Notes: generated by a model from the sequence alone, not told the origin. DNA of 13,992 bases from an uncultured Eggerthellaceae bacterium (GCA_910588945.1 CAJUSF010000045.1:1-13992), one strand, 5' to 3'; positions 6,095 to 13,340 are shown, counted from the stretch's first letter. A program made the numbers and translations.

Positions 6095-6526
6095 ATGAGC
6101 GATTTCACGAAAAAAATCATCATATCCACCTGCACGATGTTCACCTTATTCATGGCGATCGGAAGCATTGCTGTCATAGCATTCACAGGCCCCCAATACG
6201 GACTTGTGATGACGCTCAGCCTTCTTGCCGCCTCCCTGCTCTTCGCCATTCTGCGCGGGATCTGGTTCACAGACAAATTCGTCCGCAAGCTTGCGTATCC
6301 CGCGCGCATCGTCGGCTTCGGTATCACAGCTTTCGTTGCGCTTGCAGCATGCGCATGGATAGGGAACTGGTTTCCTGCGGATAACATCTGGGCGTGGGTC
6401 AGCTTCAGCGTCATCTTTCTGGTGATACTCGTTGGATTTTGCGTCGGTTACCAGATCTACTTCAGGAAGACGGTCGGAAGCTTCGACAACGCTCTGCGCA
6501 AATATCATGAGAAGATGGGGCGATGA
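6095..6526 (+). CDS. DUF3021 family four-helix membrane protein
   Basis: This 143-residue protein has four hydrophobic segments near residues 8-30, 34-56, 70-91 and 98-120, a positively charged loop between the second and third (RGIWFTDKFVRKLAYPAR), and a charged C-terminal tail (DNALRKYHEKMGR). This is the DUF3021 pattern, a family nearly always paired with a short LytTR regulator. AAAGGAA lies five bases before the ATG. The molecular role of the family is not established; a membrane-bound partner that controls the LytTR protein is an inference from the pairing. A hairpin terminator follows at 6551. Confidence 0.9.
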   Translation: MSDFTKKIIISTCTMFTLFMAIGSIAVIAFTGPQYGLVMTLSLLAASLLFAILRGIWFTDKFVRKLAYPARIVGFGITAFVALAACAWIGNWFPADNIWAWVSFSVIFLVILVGFCVGYQIYFRKTVGSFDNALRKYHEKMGR

Positions 6527-6550
6527 CACCCGTGATGATGCAGGTTGCCC

Positions 6551-6586
6551 GTAGGTGCGCATGCGTTTTCCATGCGCACATTTTGT
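6551..6586 (+). terminator. Terminator hairpin of the LytTR-DUF3021 operon
   Basis: GTGCGCATG (6555-6563) pairs perfectly with CATGCGCAC (6571-6579) around a seven-base loop, followed by ATTTTGT. It starts 25 bases after the DUF3021 stop. A nearly identical unit, with the same GTAG prefix and TTTTGT suffix, occurs in the opposite orientation at 10371-10407. Confidence 0.7.
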
Positions 6587-6602
6587 ATTGCTAACCCGCC
6601 CT

Positions 6603-6641
6603 CCATGCGCACATGGACCGCGGAACCGACCCCTGTTCCAC
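6603..6641. repeat. Small palindrome plus REP-like element between convergent genes
   Basis: CCATGCGCACATGG (6603-6616) is a five-pair hairpin. GGAACCGACCCCTGTTCC (6621-6638) has inverted GGAAC/GTTCC ends and recurs inverted at 5363-5383. The block sits between the ends of two converging genes and directly behind the stop of the minus-strand gene, so it may help end that transcript. Confidence 0.5.
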
Positions 6642-6645
6642 CACG

Positions 6646-8298
6646 CTACTTTACTTCAGGCGAATCGACATCGGGGATCGTAACCCCGCTTGTCGCAATG
6701 TATTCCTCACTAAGATTGCGCCCGCGCTTGACATTTTCTTCCCAGCCAGAAATATCTGGGACATCCGAATCTTCTTCGGTAATCGTTGGCGTTTTGTCCG
6801 CATTTGCCTCATCCGCGCGCGCCTCATCCGTGCTCCGCTTGCCTACATGATTGCGCTCCGCTTCGGCCTGAGCACGCTTCTTCTCGCGACGCTTCTTCCA
6901 TTCCTCAAGATCGGCCTGAACCGCCTCGCGCGAAAATGGCCGGTCAAATGCCGCGCGCTTCCAGAACATCCACAAAACCAGAACAACCCCGGCAATTCCC
7001 ACCTGCCATGTGCCTTGGAAAAGGAATTCCGAACCTGCGATCAGCACGAGAGACGCGATGGTCAGCGCCCAAGCCGTGCGGAATCGCATCACAAGCCCGA
7101 TCGAGCAGACCATCAGGAAAAGCGAACTCACGATAAGCGGCACACCCACCATGAGCGAGCTCATATCGATCCACGAGGTAAGCATTGTATACGGCGTGAA
7201 AAGGCTCGGGTTGAAAACACACCCGATGTTCACAGCGCCGATAATAAAAACGAGTGTTCCGGAAATCCAAGCGATATCCTTGTGCTTCTGCTTGACGGTG
7301 TCCGATTTTTTTGAGCGAAAGAAGCCGGATTGCGAAAGAAGCACCGCGCCGATGCAGAACGGGATCCAAAACATTATTCCGCGATACACAAGCGCAATCG
7401 CCGCCGCGGTTGCAACCGAGCAACCGTAAGCGGTAAGTATTGCCACGATCATTGCTTCGACAACACCCACGCCTTGCGGGGTAGGACTCAAGATCACCGA
7501 AATCGCTGCTACCGCAAACGCCGCCACCAGTGATTCCACATTCTCGAACCCGAATGCATAACCGATCGCCACAAGACACGCCATGTTCAAAATCGCTGAG
7601 AACGACGCGTATGCGACCGTGATGATTGAGCCCAGTGGATTTTTCGCCAATAAATCCGACGTATTCACAAACGAATGCGCCATGCTTCGACCCCACCCGG
7701 TCTTAAGCGATTTCTTGAAAATACCGAGAATTTTGTTCACGAGCTTCTCAATGAGAAGAAACACGCGAAAAAGCATGCGTGGCTTGAAGTGTCCAATGAA
7801 AAACAGGCTTGATAGGATGACGAGTACACCTGCAAGCACAAGACCGCCGATCAGGAACAGGGTGTTCATGTGACCGGAGATCCACATCGTTAAAAATCCG
7901 ATAACGGAGATGACAAAGACCGCAGCGAAGTATCCTATCTGAGACAGAATAGCGCCACCGGTGGATTGGCCGGCATCGCAGCCTTCGCGGTGTGCGTCGT
8001 CGATAATAAATGCCACGCCCGTTGCACCGCTGAACAGGCAAAACGTATTGATGAACACAAGCGAAAAAATCAGCACAACATTGTGCCAAAAGCCCGTTTT
8101 GTGTCCAACGGCCTCGAAGGCAGCATTGTATGAAGCTGCCTGAACAAGATGTCTTCCCAGCATTAAAACGATCGAAATGACAATAGGAACCAGCGCGCCG
8201 GTCATCATGGTGTTCAGGAAATCGGAAAGATAGTCGGCATTTGCGATCAAAAAGCATACTGCTATGATCCCCAAAATGAGTAGCAGAGCTTTTTTCAC
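6646..8298 (-). CDS. MprF-like flippase membrane protein without synthase domain
   Basis: The product has 550 residues from GTG at 8298; GGAGG lies five bases before it, and a TTG four codons upstream overlaps that site. The first 320 residues match the lysylphosphatidylglycerol synthase membrane region (UPF0104/YbhN type). The signature SPTPQGVGVVEA lies near 271-282 and ALVYRGIMFWIPF near 302-314. Further membrane segments (about 342-446) and the closing FDRPFS resemble the second half of the MprF membrane part. The cytoplasmic DUF2156 aminoacyl-transferase domain of MprF is missing. In its place is a charged, probably coiled-coil tail (LEEWKKRREKKRAQAEAE) and an acidic end. MprF membrane domains flip aminoacylated lipids outward, and relatives may move other lipids. 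The substrate is unknown. An extended -10 promoter lies upstream. Confidence 0.88.
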   Translation of the reverse strand: MKKALLLILGIIAVCFLIANADYLSDFLNTMMTGALVPIVISIVLMLGRHLVQAASYNAAFEAVGHKTGFWHNVVLIFSLVFINTFCLFSGATGVAFIIDDAHREGCDAGQSTGGAILSQIGYFAAVFVISVIGFLTMWISGHMNTLFLIGGLVLAGVLVILSSLFFIGHFKPRMLFRVFLLIEKLVNKILGIFKKSLKTGWGRSMAHSFVNTSDLLAKNPLGSIITVAYASFSAILNMACLVAIGYAFGFENVESLVAAFAVAAISVILSPTPQGVGVVEAMIVAILTAYGCSVATAAAIALVYRGIMFWIPFCIGAVLLSQSGFFRSKKSDTVKQKHKDIAWISGTLVFIIGAVNIGCVFNPSLFTPYTMLTSWIDMSSLMVGVPLIVSSLFLMVCSIGLVMRFRTAWALTIASLVLIAGSEFLFQGTWQVGIAGVVLVLWMFWKRAAFDRPFSREAVQADLEEWKKRREKKRAQAEAERNHVGKRSTDEARADEANADKTPTITEEDSDVPDISGWEENVKRGRNLSEEYIATSGVTIPDVDSPEVK

Positions 8299-8344
8299 GA
8301 TTTCCTCCAAATGACCGGATCGTCGATTTGCTTCCAGCCCTCTA

Positions 8345-8353
8345 ATTATAGCA
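8345..8353 (-). promoter_or_regulatory. Extended -10 promoter of the flippase gene
   Basis: On the minus strand TGCTATAAT is a perfect TATAAT with an extended TGN. It lies about 47 bases before the GTG start. The -35 region is weak, as is usual when the extended element is present. It makes the flippase gene a transcription unit separate from purH. Confidence 0.65.
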
Positions 8354-8412
8354 ATTCAGATTTTTTATCACCCGTATGGCGGACTTATGTGAGGAAGAAA
8401 GAGAAGATGAAC

Positions 8413-8436
8413 CCGGCGGCTATTTAAAGCCGCCGG
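8413..8436 (-). terminator. Terminator behind purH
   Basis: CCGGCGGCT (8413-8421) and AGCCGCCGG (8428-8436) form a perfect nine-pair stem with a six-base loop, eight bases beyond the purH stop. The minus-strand suffix GTTCATCTTCTC is only moderately T-rich. Confidence 0.7.
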
Positions 8437-8443
8437 ATCTGAA

Positions 8444-10015
8444 TTAATGCCTGAAATGCCTGTGTCCTGTAAAGACCAAGGCAACACCTTTTTCGTTTGC
8501 CGCTTGAATGACCTCTTCATCGCGAATCGATCCGCCCGGCTCGATCACCGCAACTACACCGGCATCAGCAAGCACATCGAAACCATCGCGGAAGGGGAAG
8601 AATGCGTCGCTTGCTGCCACAGCACCGCGCGCCTTCTCGCCGGCCTGCTCAACAGCGATACGTGCGGAATTCACGCGGTTGGGCTGACCGCCACCAGCAC
8701 CAACGCTGGCCTTATCTTTCGCAATCACAATCGCATTGCTCTTCACGGACTTCACTGCGCGCCATGCGAACAGCAGCTCCTCCATCTGCTCAGGCGTCGG
8801 CTGAACCTCGCCGGCCACCTCGAACACATCCACGCCCTCAGCAACGGAATCGCTTACCTGAGCAAGCAGACCGCCTTCGACGCTGCGATACTCCACAGCC
8901 TCACCCGGCACGTTTACGCCGCCGGTCGCCATCAGGCGACAATTCGGCTTGCTCGAATACATCTCAAGCGCGCTCTCGTCAAACGACGGCGCAGCAATGG
9001 CCTCAACGAACTGCTTGTTGTCAAAGATGGCCGCGACCAGTTCACCCGTGACTTCGCGGTTGAACGCCATGACCCCGCCGTAAGCCGAGATCGGATCGCA
9101 CTCATGGGCGCGCTTATAGGCCTCCGTCACGTTTTCGTCGACACACACTCCGCAAGGCGTGAGATGCTTCACGATCACACACGCGGGATCTTGGAACTCG
9201 CGAACCGCCGCCCAAGCCGCATCCAAATCCAGATAGTTGTTGTAGGAAAGCTCTTTGCCCTGCAGCTGCTGTGCATGGGCAAGCGTCGTATCCGCGTTCG
9301 GATAGTCGTCCAAGGTATAGAACGCAGCCGCCTGATGCGGATTTTCTCCGTAACGAAGATCCTGTTTCTTGGTAAGGCCCAGCTCCACCGCCGGAGCAAA
9401 ATCGTCGGCTCCACCGGAAAGCTGCTCGCACATCCAGCGGGAAATGGCACCGTCATATGCTGCCGTCAGGCTAAACACCCGATAGGCAAGCTTCTGTCGC
9501 CTGTCATAGCTGGTGCTGCCGCCCATCTCGCGCATTTCGGCAAGGATGTCATCGTAATCAGACGGATCGGTAACCACGGTCACGCTCGCGAAATTCTTCG
9601 CCGCCGAACGCAGCATTGAAGGACCTCCGATGTCGATATTCTCGATGCAGGTTCCGAAATCAGCACCCGAGTCGACCGTCTTTTGGAAGGCGTAGAGGTT
9701 GACGACCACCATGTCGATCATCTCGATGCCGTGATCTGCGGCTTGCGCCATATGTGAGTCGTTATCGCGCTTGGCGAGCAGACCTCCGTGCACGCGCGGA
9801 TGCAGCGTTTTAACACGGCCGTCCATCATCTCGGGAAATTGCGTGACCTCATCGATCGGAGTAACTGAAATCCCAGCCTCGGCGATAACCTTTGCGGTGC
9901 CGCCAGTCGAGATGATCTCGGCGCCGAACTCCTCGGACAACGCGCGCGCGAACTCGACGATTCCCGTCTTGTCGGTAACGGACATCAATACTCTTTTGAT
10001 CTTCGGATCTGCCAT
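8444..10015 (-). CDS. purH: Bifunctional AICAR formyltransferase / IMP cyclohydrolase
   Basis: PurH carries out the last two steps to IMP: it formylates AICAR using 10-formyltetrahydrofolate and closes the ring of FAICAR. The product has 523 residues from ATG at 10015, where GAGGAAGG lies seven bases before. An in-frame ATG at 10054 has no ribosome site and overlaps the likely promoter. The N-terminal MGS-like cyclohydrolase domain (about 1-185) contains SVTDKTGI, STGGTAK and GRVKTLHPRVHGGLL. The formyltransferase part has RYGENPHQAAAFY (about 221-233), the active-site Lys283-His284 in VKHLTPCGV, GAGGGQPNRV (about 439-448), SDAFFPFRDG (about 469-478), and the usual TG.RHFRH end. Length and motifs are typical and intact. 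It is separated from xdhC by a 473-base gap and has its own candidate promoter. Confidence 0.98.
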   Translation of the reverse strand: MADPKIKRVLMSVTDKTGIVEFARALSEEFGAEIISTGGTAKVIAEAGISVTPIDEVTQFPEMMDGRVKTLHPRVHGGLLAKRDNDSHMAQAADHGIEMIDMVVVNLYAFQKTVDSGADFGTCIENIDIGGPSMLRSAAKNFASVTVVTDPSDYDDILAEMREMGGSTSYDRRQKLAYRVFSLTAAYDGAISRWMCEQLSGGADDFAPAVELGLTKKQDLRYGENPHQAAAFYTLDDYPNADTTLAHAQQLQGKELSYNNYLDLDAAWAAVREFQDPACVIVKHLTPCGVCVDENVTEAYKRAHECDPISAYGGVMAFNREVTGELVAAIFDNKQFVEAIAAPSFDESALEMYSSKPNCRLMATGGVNVPGEAVEYRSVEGGLLAQVSDSVAEGVDVFEVAGEVQPTPEQMEELLFAWRAVKSVKSNAIVIAKDKASVGAGGGQPNRVNSARIAVEQAGEKARGAVAASDAFFPFRDGFDVLADAGVVAVIEPGGSIRDEEVIQAANEKGVALVFTGHRHFRH

Positions 10016-10052
10016 TCGCGCACCTTCCTCTGTGGGTTTCTCTTCTGATTTC

Positions 10053-10058
10053 ATAATA
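10053..10058 (-). promoter_or_regulatory. Candidate -10 element of purH
   Basis: TATTAT on the minus strand matches TATAAT at five of six positions and lies about 38 bases before the purH start. A clear -35 hexamer at proper spacing is not visible. Its position rules out the upstream ATG at 10054 as start if it is used. Confidence 0.35.
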
Positions 10059-10152
10059 GCTCAAAGGCCGCCTGCAAATGGGCAGAACAGGCGAAAGTAG
10101 CCGAGCTCAACGCAACAGGTTGAACACAGGTGCGCATGCGGGTTTCGCTCGT

Positions 10153-10167
10153 ATATCCTTTTGGCAT
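10153..10167 (+). repeat. 15-nt direct repeat, left flank of repeat copy A
   Basis: ATATCCTTTTGGCAT is repeated exactly at 10421-10435, 268 bases on. The wider context (CGTATATCC.. and CGCATATCC.., then AAGA and CAGA) is also similar. The pair brackets the structured repeat and the terminator hairpin. Confidence 0.6.
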
Positions 10168-10170
10168 AAG

Positions 10171-10359
10171 AAATGATTACCGAGGTGCTTACAAAGCGAG
10201 TCTTGTTTGTTGCATGCGATCTGCTTGCATCTACTCCGCTGATTCTGCAGCGCCAGAAACGCATGATAAGCTTATAGCATCATGCGTTTCGCCTGCGCAA
10301 AGCCAAAGCGGATAGGTGCAAGCAGATCGTAAAGCGACTAAGTATCTCGGTAATCATTT
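10171..10359 (+). repeat. Structured repeat, copy A (possible RNA element)
   Basis: This 189-base element folds on itself along its whole length. The outer stem starts with AATGATTACCGAG (10172-10184) paired with CTCGGTAATCATT, and continues through GTGCTTA/TAAGTAT with two G-U pairs if read as plus-strand RNA. A middle stem (10218-10328) pairs GATCTGCTTGCATCTA with TAGGTGCAAGCAGATC and, after one bulged C, TCCGCT with AGCGGA. An apical hairpin (10256-10290) pairs GAAACGCATGAT with ATCATGCGTTTC. Related copies lie at 13595-13777 and 13797-13905. The sequences CTGATTCTGCAG, AAGCCAAAGCGG and CTTACAAAGCGAG are constant. It occupies the gap between xdhC and purH. It could be an RNA gene, a MITE-like element or a processing site. 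Confidence 0.75.
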
Positions 10360-10370
10360 CCATCCAGACC

Positions 10371-10407
10371 CACAAAACGTGCGCATCAAGATCGGATGCG
10401 CACCTAC
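10371..10407 (-). terminator. Terminator hairpin downstream of xdhC
   Basis: On the minus strand GTAG is followed by GTGCGCATC and GATGCGCAC (10395-10403 and 10379-10387), which pair perfectly around a seven-base loop, then GTTTTGTG. Its layout equals that of 6551-6586, and the closing pair differs in a compensated way (C-G for G-C). It lies 82 bases beyond the xdhC stop. Confidence 0.65.
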
Positions 10408-10420
10408 GAAGTTCGTCCGC

Positions 10421-10435
10421 ATATCCTTTTGGCAT
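10421..10435 (+). repeat. 15-nt direct repeat, right flank of repeat copy A
   Basis: This is the exact second copy of ATATCCTTTTGGCAT from 10153-10167. Confidence 0.6.
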
Positions 10436-10450
10436 CAGAGAGGATAGACA

Positions 10451-10468
10451 AATATACCATCATCCCCG
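10451..10468 (-). repeat. 18-nt motif shared by two minus-strand gene ends
   Basis: On the minus strand CGGGGATGATGGTATATT lies about 21 bases beyond the xdhC stop. The same motif with one change occurs at 13913-13930, about 8 bases beyond the stop of the partial minus-strand gene. Both are close to a structured repeat. Confidence 0.5.
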
Positions 10469-10488
10469 TCCTTTGACATAAAGCCACA

Positions 10489-11478
10489 TTACCTACCCAG
10501 CGATGCCTCATGCTTCTCGCGTGCCGCCTCGCTGTAACGCTCTTTGTATCGCACATCAATCAGCTCGGCCACGATAGCAATCGCAAGCTCCGCCGGTGTC
10601 TTCGCCCCGAACTTCAACCCGATCGGGCGCTTGATGCGATCCCAATCAGCCTCGGTGATGCCCGCCTGAATCACAAGATCATGGACCGTGGAGTTCTTCC
10701 CCGCGCACCCCATCATGCCCACATAGTGCACATCGTTCTCGCATGCCCACACACAGCTCTCGGGATCAAACATATGCCCGCGCGTGAGCACGCATACGTA
10801 ATCCTCCGAGTGCGCCGGCATGTTGGCGAGCTCATCAAAGTTGCCACCATGAAGCAAAATACGCTCGGCTCCGGGGAAGCGATCCTCGTTCAGATATGCC
10901 GAATCATAATCGACGACGATCACGTGAAAGCCCACATGATCCGCAAGCTTCGTAAGCTCCACCGCGACATCACTCGCACCGAGCAGCCAAACGCGCGTCT
11001 GCCCAAACAGCGGCTCACTTACCCATGTCAGACCCTCGAACTGCTCGTTATGCATCGAAGGCCCGCGCGTTACGTCTTTCATTTGAAAGATATCGCGCGG
11101 CGATGGCTCGCGCGAAGAAACGATCTCTTTTGCATCGTTGCAGAAAAACACCATGCTTTGACCATCGGCAGAGCCCTTATCGCCATATTTTTTGGTGACC
11201 TCATTATCAGTGTTGGCCTGCGCCTCATCCGCATCGTAAACCACCTTGAATCCAAGCCATGCCAGATCGCCCTCATCTATCGCTCGAATCGCGCGCTCAA
11301 ACGTTGGAATATCATCCGCACTCAAAGACGCTGCGATCTCATCCAGATTAGCTGGCGAGAGATGGTCGTTTCCGGCCGTGGCTTCCGCGGAAAACGCAGA
11401 AAAATCCTCGGTGGAGAGCGCTGGCGTCTTCCCCGCCTCCAAATCCGCAACTATCTGCTCGAGCGTTTCCTTCTTCAT
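10489..11478 (-). CDS. XdhC/CoxI-family molybdenum hydroxylase maturation protein
   Basis: The product has 329 residues from ATG at 11478, with AAGGAG five bases before. The N-terminal part (about 40-155) resembles the XdhC_CoxI domain. The C-terminal part (about 160-315) is the XdhC Rossmann domain: WLLGASDVAVELTKLA (164-179) is the nucleotide-binding turn, VIVVDYD (187-193) the second strand, YVGMMGCAGK (252-261) stands where family members have a GSxxK motif, and RPIGLKFGAKTPAELAIAI (284-302) is the family signature. XdhC proteins bind molybdenum cofactor, help sulfurate it, and load it into xanthine dehydrogenase-type enzymes. None is in the window. It lies 65 bases behind purN in the purine cluster, so a link to purine catabolism is likely but inferred. 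A paralogue acting on another molybdenum hydroxylase is possible. Confidence 0.88.
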   Translation of the reverse strand: MKKETLEQIVADLEAGKTPALSTEDFSAFSAEATAGNDHLSPANLDEIAASLSADDIPTFERAIRAIDEGDLAWLGFKVVYDADEAQANTDNEVTKKYGDKGSADGQSMVFFCNDAKEIVSSREPSPRDIFQMKDVTRGPSMHNEQFEGLTWVSEPLFGQTRVWLLGASDVAVELTKLADHVGFHVIVVDYDSAYLNEDRFPGAERILLHGGNFDELANMPAHSEDYVCVLTRGHMFDPESCVWACENDVHYVGMMGCAGKNSTVHDLVIQAGITEADWDRIKRPIGLKFGAKTPAELAIAIVAELIDVRYKERYSEAAREKHEASLGR

Positions 11479-11543
11479 AATGTCTCCTTCTATATGATGA
11501 ACCGCCGCGATGCCGCGCAGCGTCAATTCATCGCGAGAGCCGC

Positions 11544-12179
11544 CTAAGCTTCCGCAATATCGATATGCACCTTGCGATTCTCGTCGATCGACACGCGTCC
11601 TTCCACAAACGCGCGAAGCACCCAAGGATACAGCTCGTGTTCCACTTGGTGAATATGCGCCTCAAGCGACTCAACCGTATCGTTTTCAGCGACCTCGACC
11701 GCACGCTGTGCCACGATCGGCCCCTTGTCGTAGTCCTCATTCGCCAGATGCACGGTCACGCCCGTCACCTTCACACCAGCATCCCAAGCATCTTGGATGG
11801 CGTGCGCTCCCTTGAATGAAGGCAGCAGCGCAGGGTGAAGATTAAGCACGTGATCAGGGAAAGCATCCAGCACAACAGGTGTCAACTTGCGCATATAGCC
11901 CGCCATCACGATGTATTCCGCGCCTGCCGTCCGCATCGCGTCCACAATCAGTTGGTCTGCCGCAAGCGTGTCGGCATAAACATCGCGGTTGAGCACCGTG
12001 ACCGGTATACCGGCCTCCTCCGCGCGCGTGATCCCATAGGCATCAGGTCGCGAAGACACCACGTGCACGATCTCGATCGGCAAATCTTCCTTGGCAATGA
12101 CGTCGATTATCGCTTGAAGATTGGTGCCGCTTCCGGAAAGCAGAACGCCTATCTTCATCGGAGAAGTCTGTGATGTCAT
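11544..12179 (-). CDS. purN: Phosphoribosylglycinamide formyltransferase
   Basis: PurN transfers the formyl group of 10-formyltetrahydrofolate to GAR, the third step of purine synthesis, in the cytosol. The 211-residue length is typical. The N-terminal phosphate-binding loop is VLLSGSGTNLQAI (12-24). The catalytic segment VLNLHPALLPSFKGAHA (111-127) contains Asn113 and His115. VHLANEDYDKGPI (143-155) contains Asp151, completing the catalytic triad known from E. coli (Asn106, His108, Asp144). The start at 12179 overlaps the purM stop as ATGA, which indicates translational coupling. An in-frame ATG seven codons later has no better signal. All key residues are intact. Confidence 0.97.
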   Translation of the reverse strand: MTSQTSPMKIGVLLSGSGTNLQAIIDVIAKEDLPIEIVHVVSSRPDAYGITRAEEAGIPVTVLNRDVYADTLAADQLIVDAMRTAGAEYIVMAGYMRKLTPVVLDAFPDHVLNLHPALLPSFKGAHAIQDAWDAGVKVTGVTVHLANEDYDKGPIVAQRAVEVAENDTVESLEAHIHQVEHELYPWVLRAFVEGRVSIDENRKVHIDIAEA

Positions 12180-13258
12180 TTGAGCAGCGACCCTTCATTC
12201 TCGTATACGACATTGCCCTCACCGGGGATGATCTCGCCGATCCGACAAGCCTCTTCGCCACTTTCGACAAGCGCACTCATAACCTCATCGACGCGCGAAG
12301 GATCGACGATAAGCACCATTCCAATTCCCATGTTGAATGTCTTGAGCGCCTCTTCCTCGGATAGGTTCGCCGCATCGCAAACGAACTTGATGATTGGCGC
12401 GACTTGCCACGTTCCAAGCTCCACCTTCGCATCGACGTTTTTGGGAAGGGAGCGATTCAGATTCTCCGAGATTCCACCACCAGTTATGTGAGCGAGCGCG
12501 CGAATGGCGCCCGGCGCGCTTTTCATCGTGGCAAGCACCGGCTTCACATAGATGCGCGTCGGATGGAGAAGCGCTTCAAGGATGCTTTCACCTTCAAGGT
12601 AGTCACGGGGCGCAGCAAGCTCTTCCATCGCACGCGGCTCGACAGCGACCTTGCGAGCAAGCGAGTAACCATTCGAATGCAAACCGCTGGACTTGAGACC
12701 GATCAGAACATCACCCACCTGCACGCTTTCAGGATCAAGCATCTTCGGTCTGTCGACGATGCCCACGCAGAAACCAGAAAGATCGTAGTCCTTGGGGTCC
12801 ATCACGCCCGGATGCTCAGCCATCTCTCCGCCGATAAGCGCACATCCGGCCAGCTTGCAGCCCTCGCCGATGCCGCTCACGATGGCGGCCATTTCGTGCG
12901 AATCGAGCTTGCCAACAGCAGCGTAATCAAGGAAGAACAGCGGCTCGGCACCGGTTGCGAGAATATCGTTTGCGCACATGGCCACAAGATCGATTCCGAC
13001 TGTATTGTGAACGCCCAGCATCTGGGCCACTTTCAGTTTCGTACCAACGCCGTCAGTGCCGCTAACGAGAATCGGGTCGTCCATATCCTTGGCGGCTTTG
13101 ATGGAGAAAAGGCCGCCGAAACCGCCGATGTCGCCAATGACTTCAGGACGATAGGTTTCCCGGACGATCGGCTTGATCGCGTCAACAGCACGCGCGCCTT
13201 CCTCAATATCAACACCGGCTTGCGCATAGGTGATCTGGGCGTTTTCCTGCTCGGTCAT
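12176..13258 (-). CDS. purM: Phosphoribosylformylglycinamidine cyclo-ligase (AIR synthetase)
   Basis: PurM closes the imidazole ring, converting FGAM and ATP to AIR, the fifth step of purine synthesis. The product has 360 residues from ATG at 13258, chosen because AGGAGG lies six bases before. The in-frame extension to 13342 would run over the promoter. Family motifs are in order: YAQAGVDIEEG (11-21), IGGFGGLF (44-51), the ATP-binding SGTDGVGTKLKVA (66-78), DLVAMCANDIL (90-100), GGEMAEHPG (143-151), SSGLHSNGYSLARK (about 190-203) and AHITGGGI in the C-terminal half. Size and motifs are normal. It is the first gene of the purM-purN-xdhC cluster and has a good promoter upstream. Confidence 0.98.
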   Translation of the reverse strand: MTEQENAQITYAQAGVDIEEGARAVDAIKPIVRETYRPEVIGDIGGFGGLFSIKAAKDMDDPILVSGTDGVGTKLKVAQMLGVHNTVGIDLVAMCANDILATGAEPLFFLDYAAVGKLDSHEMAAIVSGIGEGCKLAGCALIGGEMAEHPGVMDPKDYDLSGFCVGIVDRPKMLDPESVQVGDVLIGLKSSGLHSNGYSLARKVAVEPRAMEELAAPRDYLEGESILEALLHPTRIYVKPVLATMKSAPGAIRALAHITGGGISENLNRSLPKNVDAKVELGTWQVAPIIKFVCDAANLSEEEALKTFNMGIGMVLIVDPSRVDEVMSALVESGEEACRIGEIIPGEGNVVYENEGSLLK

Positions 13259-13340
13259 GTGGTGCCTCCTGTCGGCTTGAGCGATGGCGCGAAACGTCAT
13301 TGCAAAAATGCTACGACTTGCACTTTTGCGATTTGAGTTC

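Noticed and set aside
8447..9619. A long plus-strand open frame opposite purH (390 codons)
   Set aside because: It has no ribosome binding site, no recognisable motif and lies entirely antisense to a clear purH. Its openness follows from the codon use of the real gene.
10061..10264. Two minus-strand open frames (here and at 13347-13808) sharing the peptides CRISGVDAS and TRFVSTS
   Set aside because: The shared peptides are translations of the conserved repeat sequence. The copies differ by length changes and compensated stem changes that break reading frames, so conservation is at the nucleic-acid level.
10171..10359. Insertion sequence
   Set aside because: The element has inverted ends but is only 189 bases with no transposase frame. 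A MITE remains possible, but the compensatory changes in internal stems are not expected of a decaying transposon.
10510..12173. Long plus-strand open frames opposite xdhC and purN
   Set aside because: They are antisense to well-identified genes, rich in Arg and His as expected of shadow frames, and lack start signals.
12404..13336. Plus-strand open frame opposite purM (310 codons)
   Set aside because: It is antisense to an intact purM with all motifs and has no ribosome binding site.
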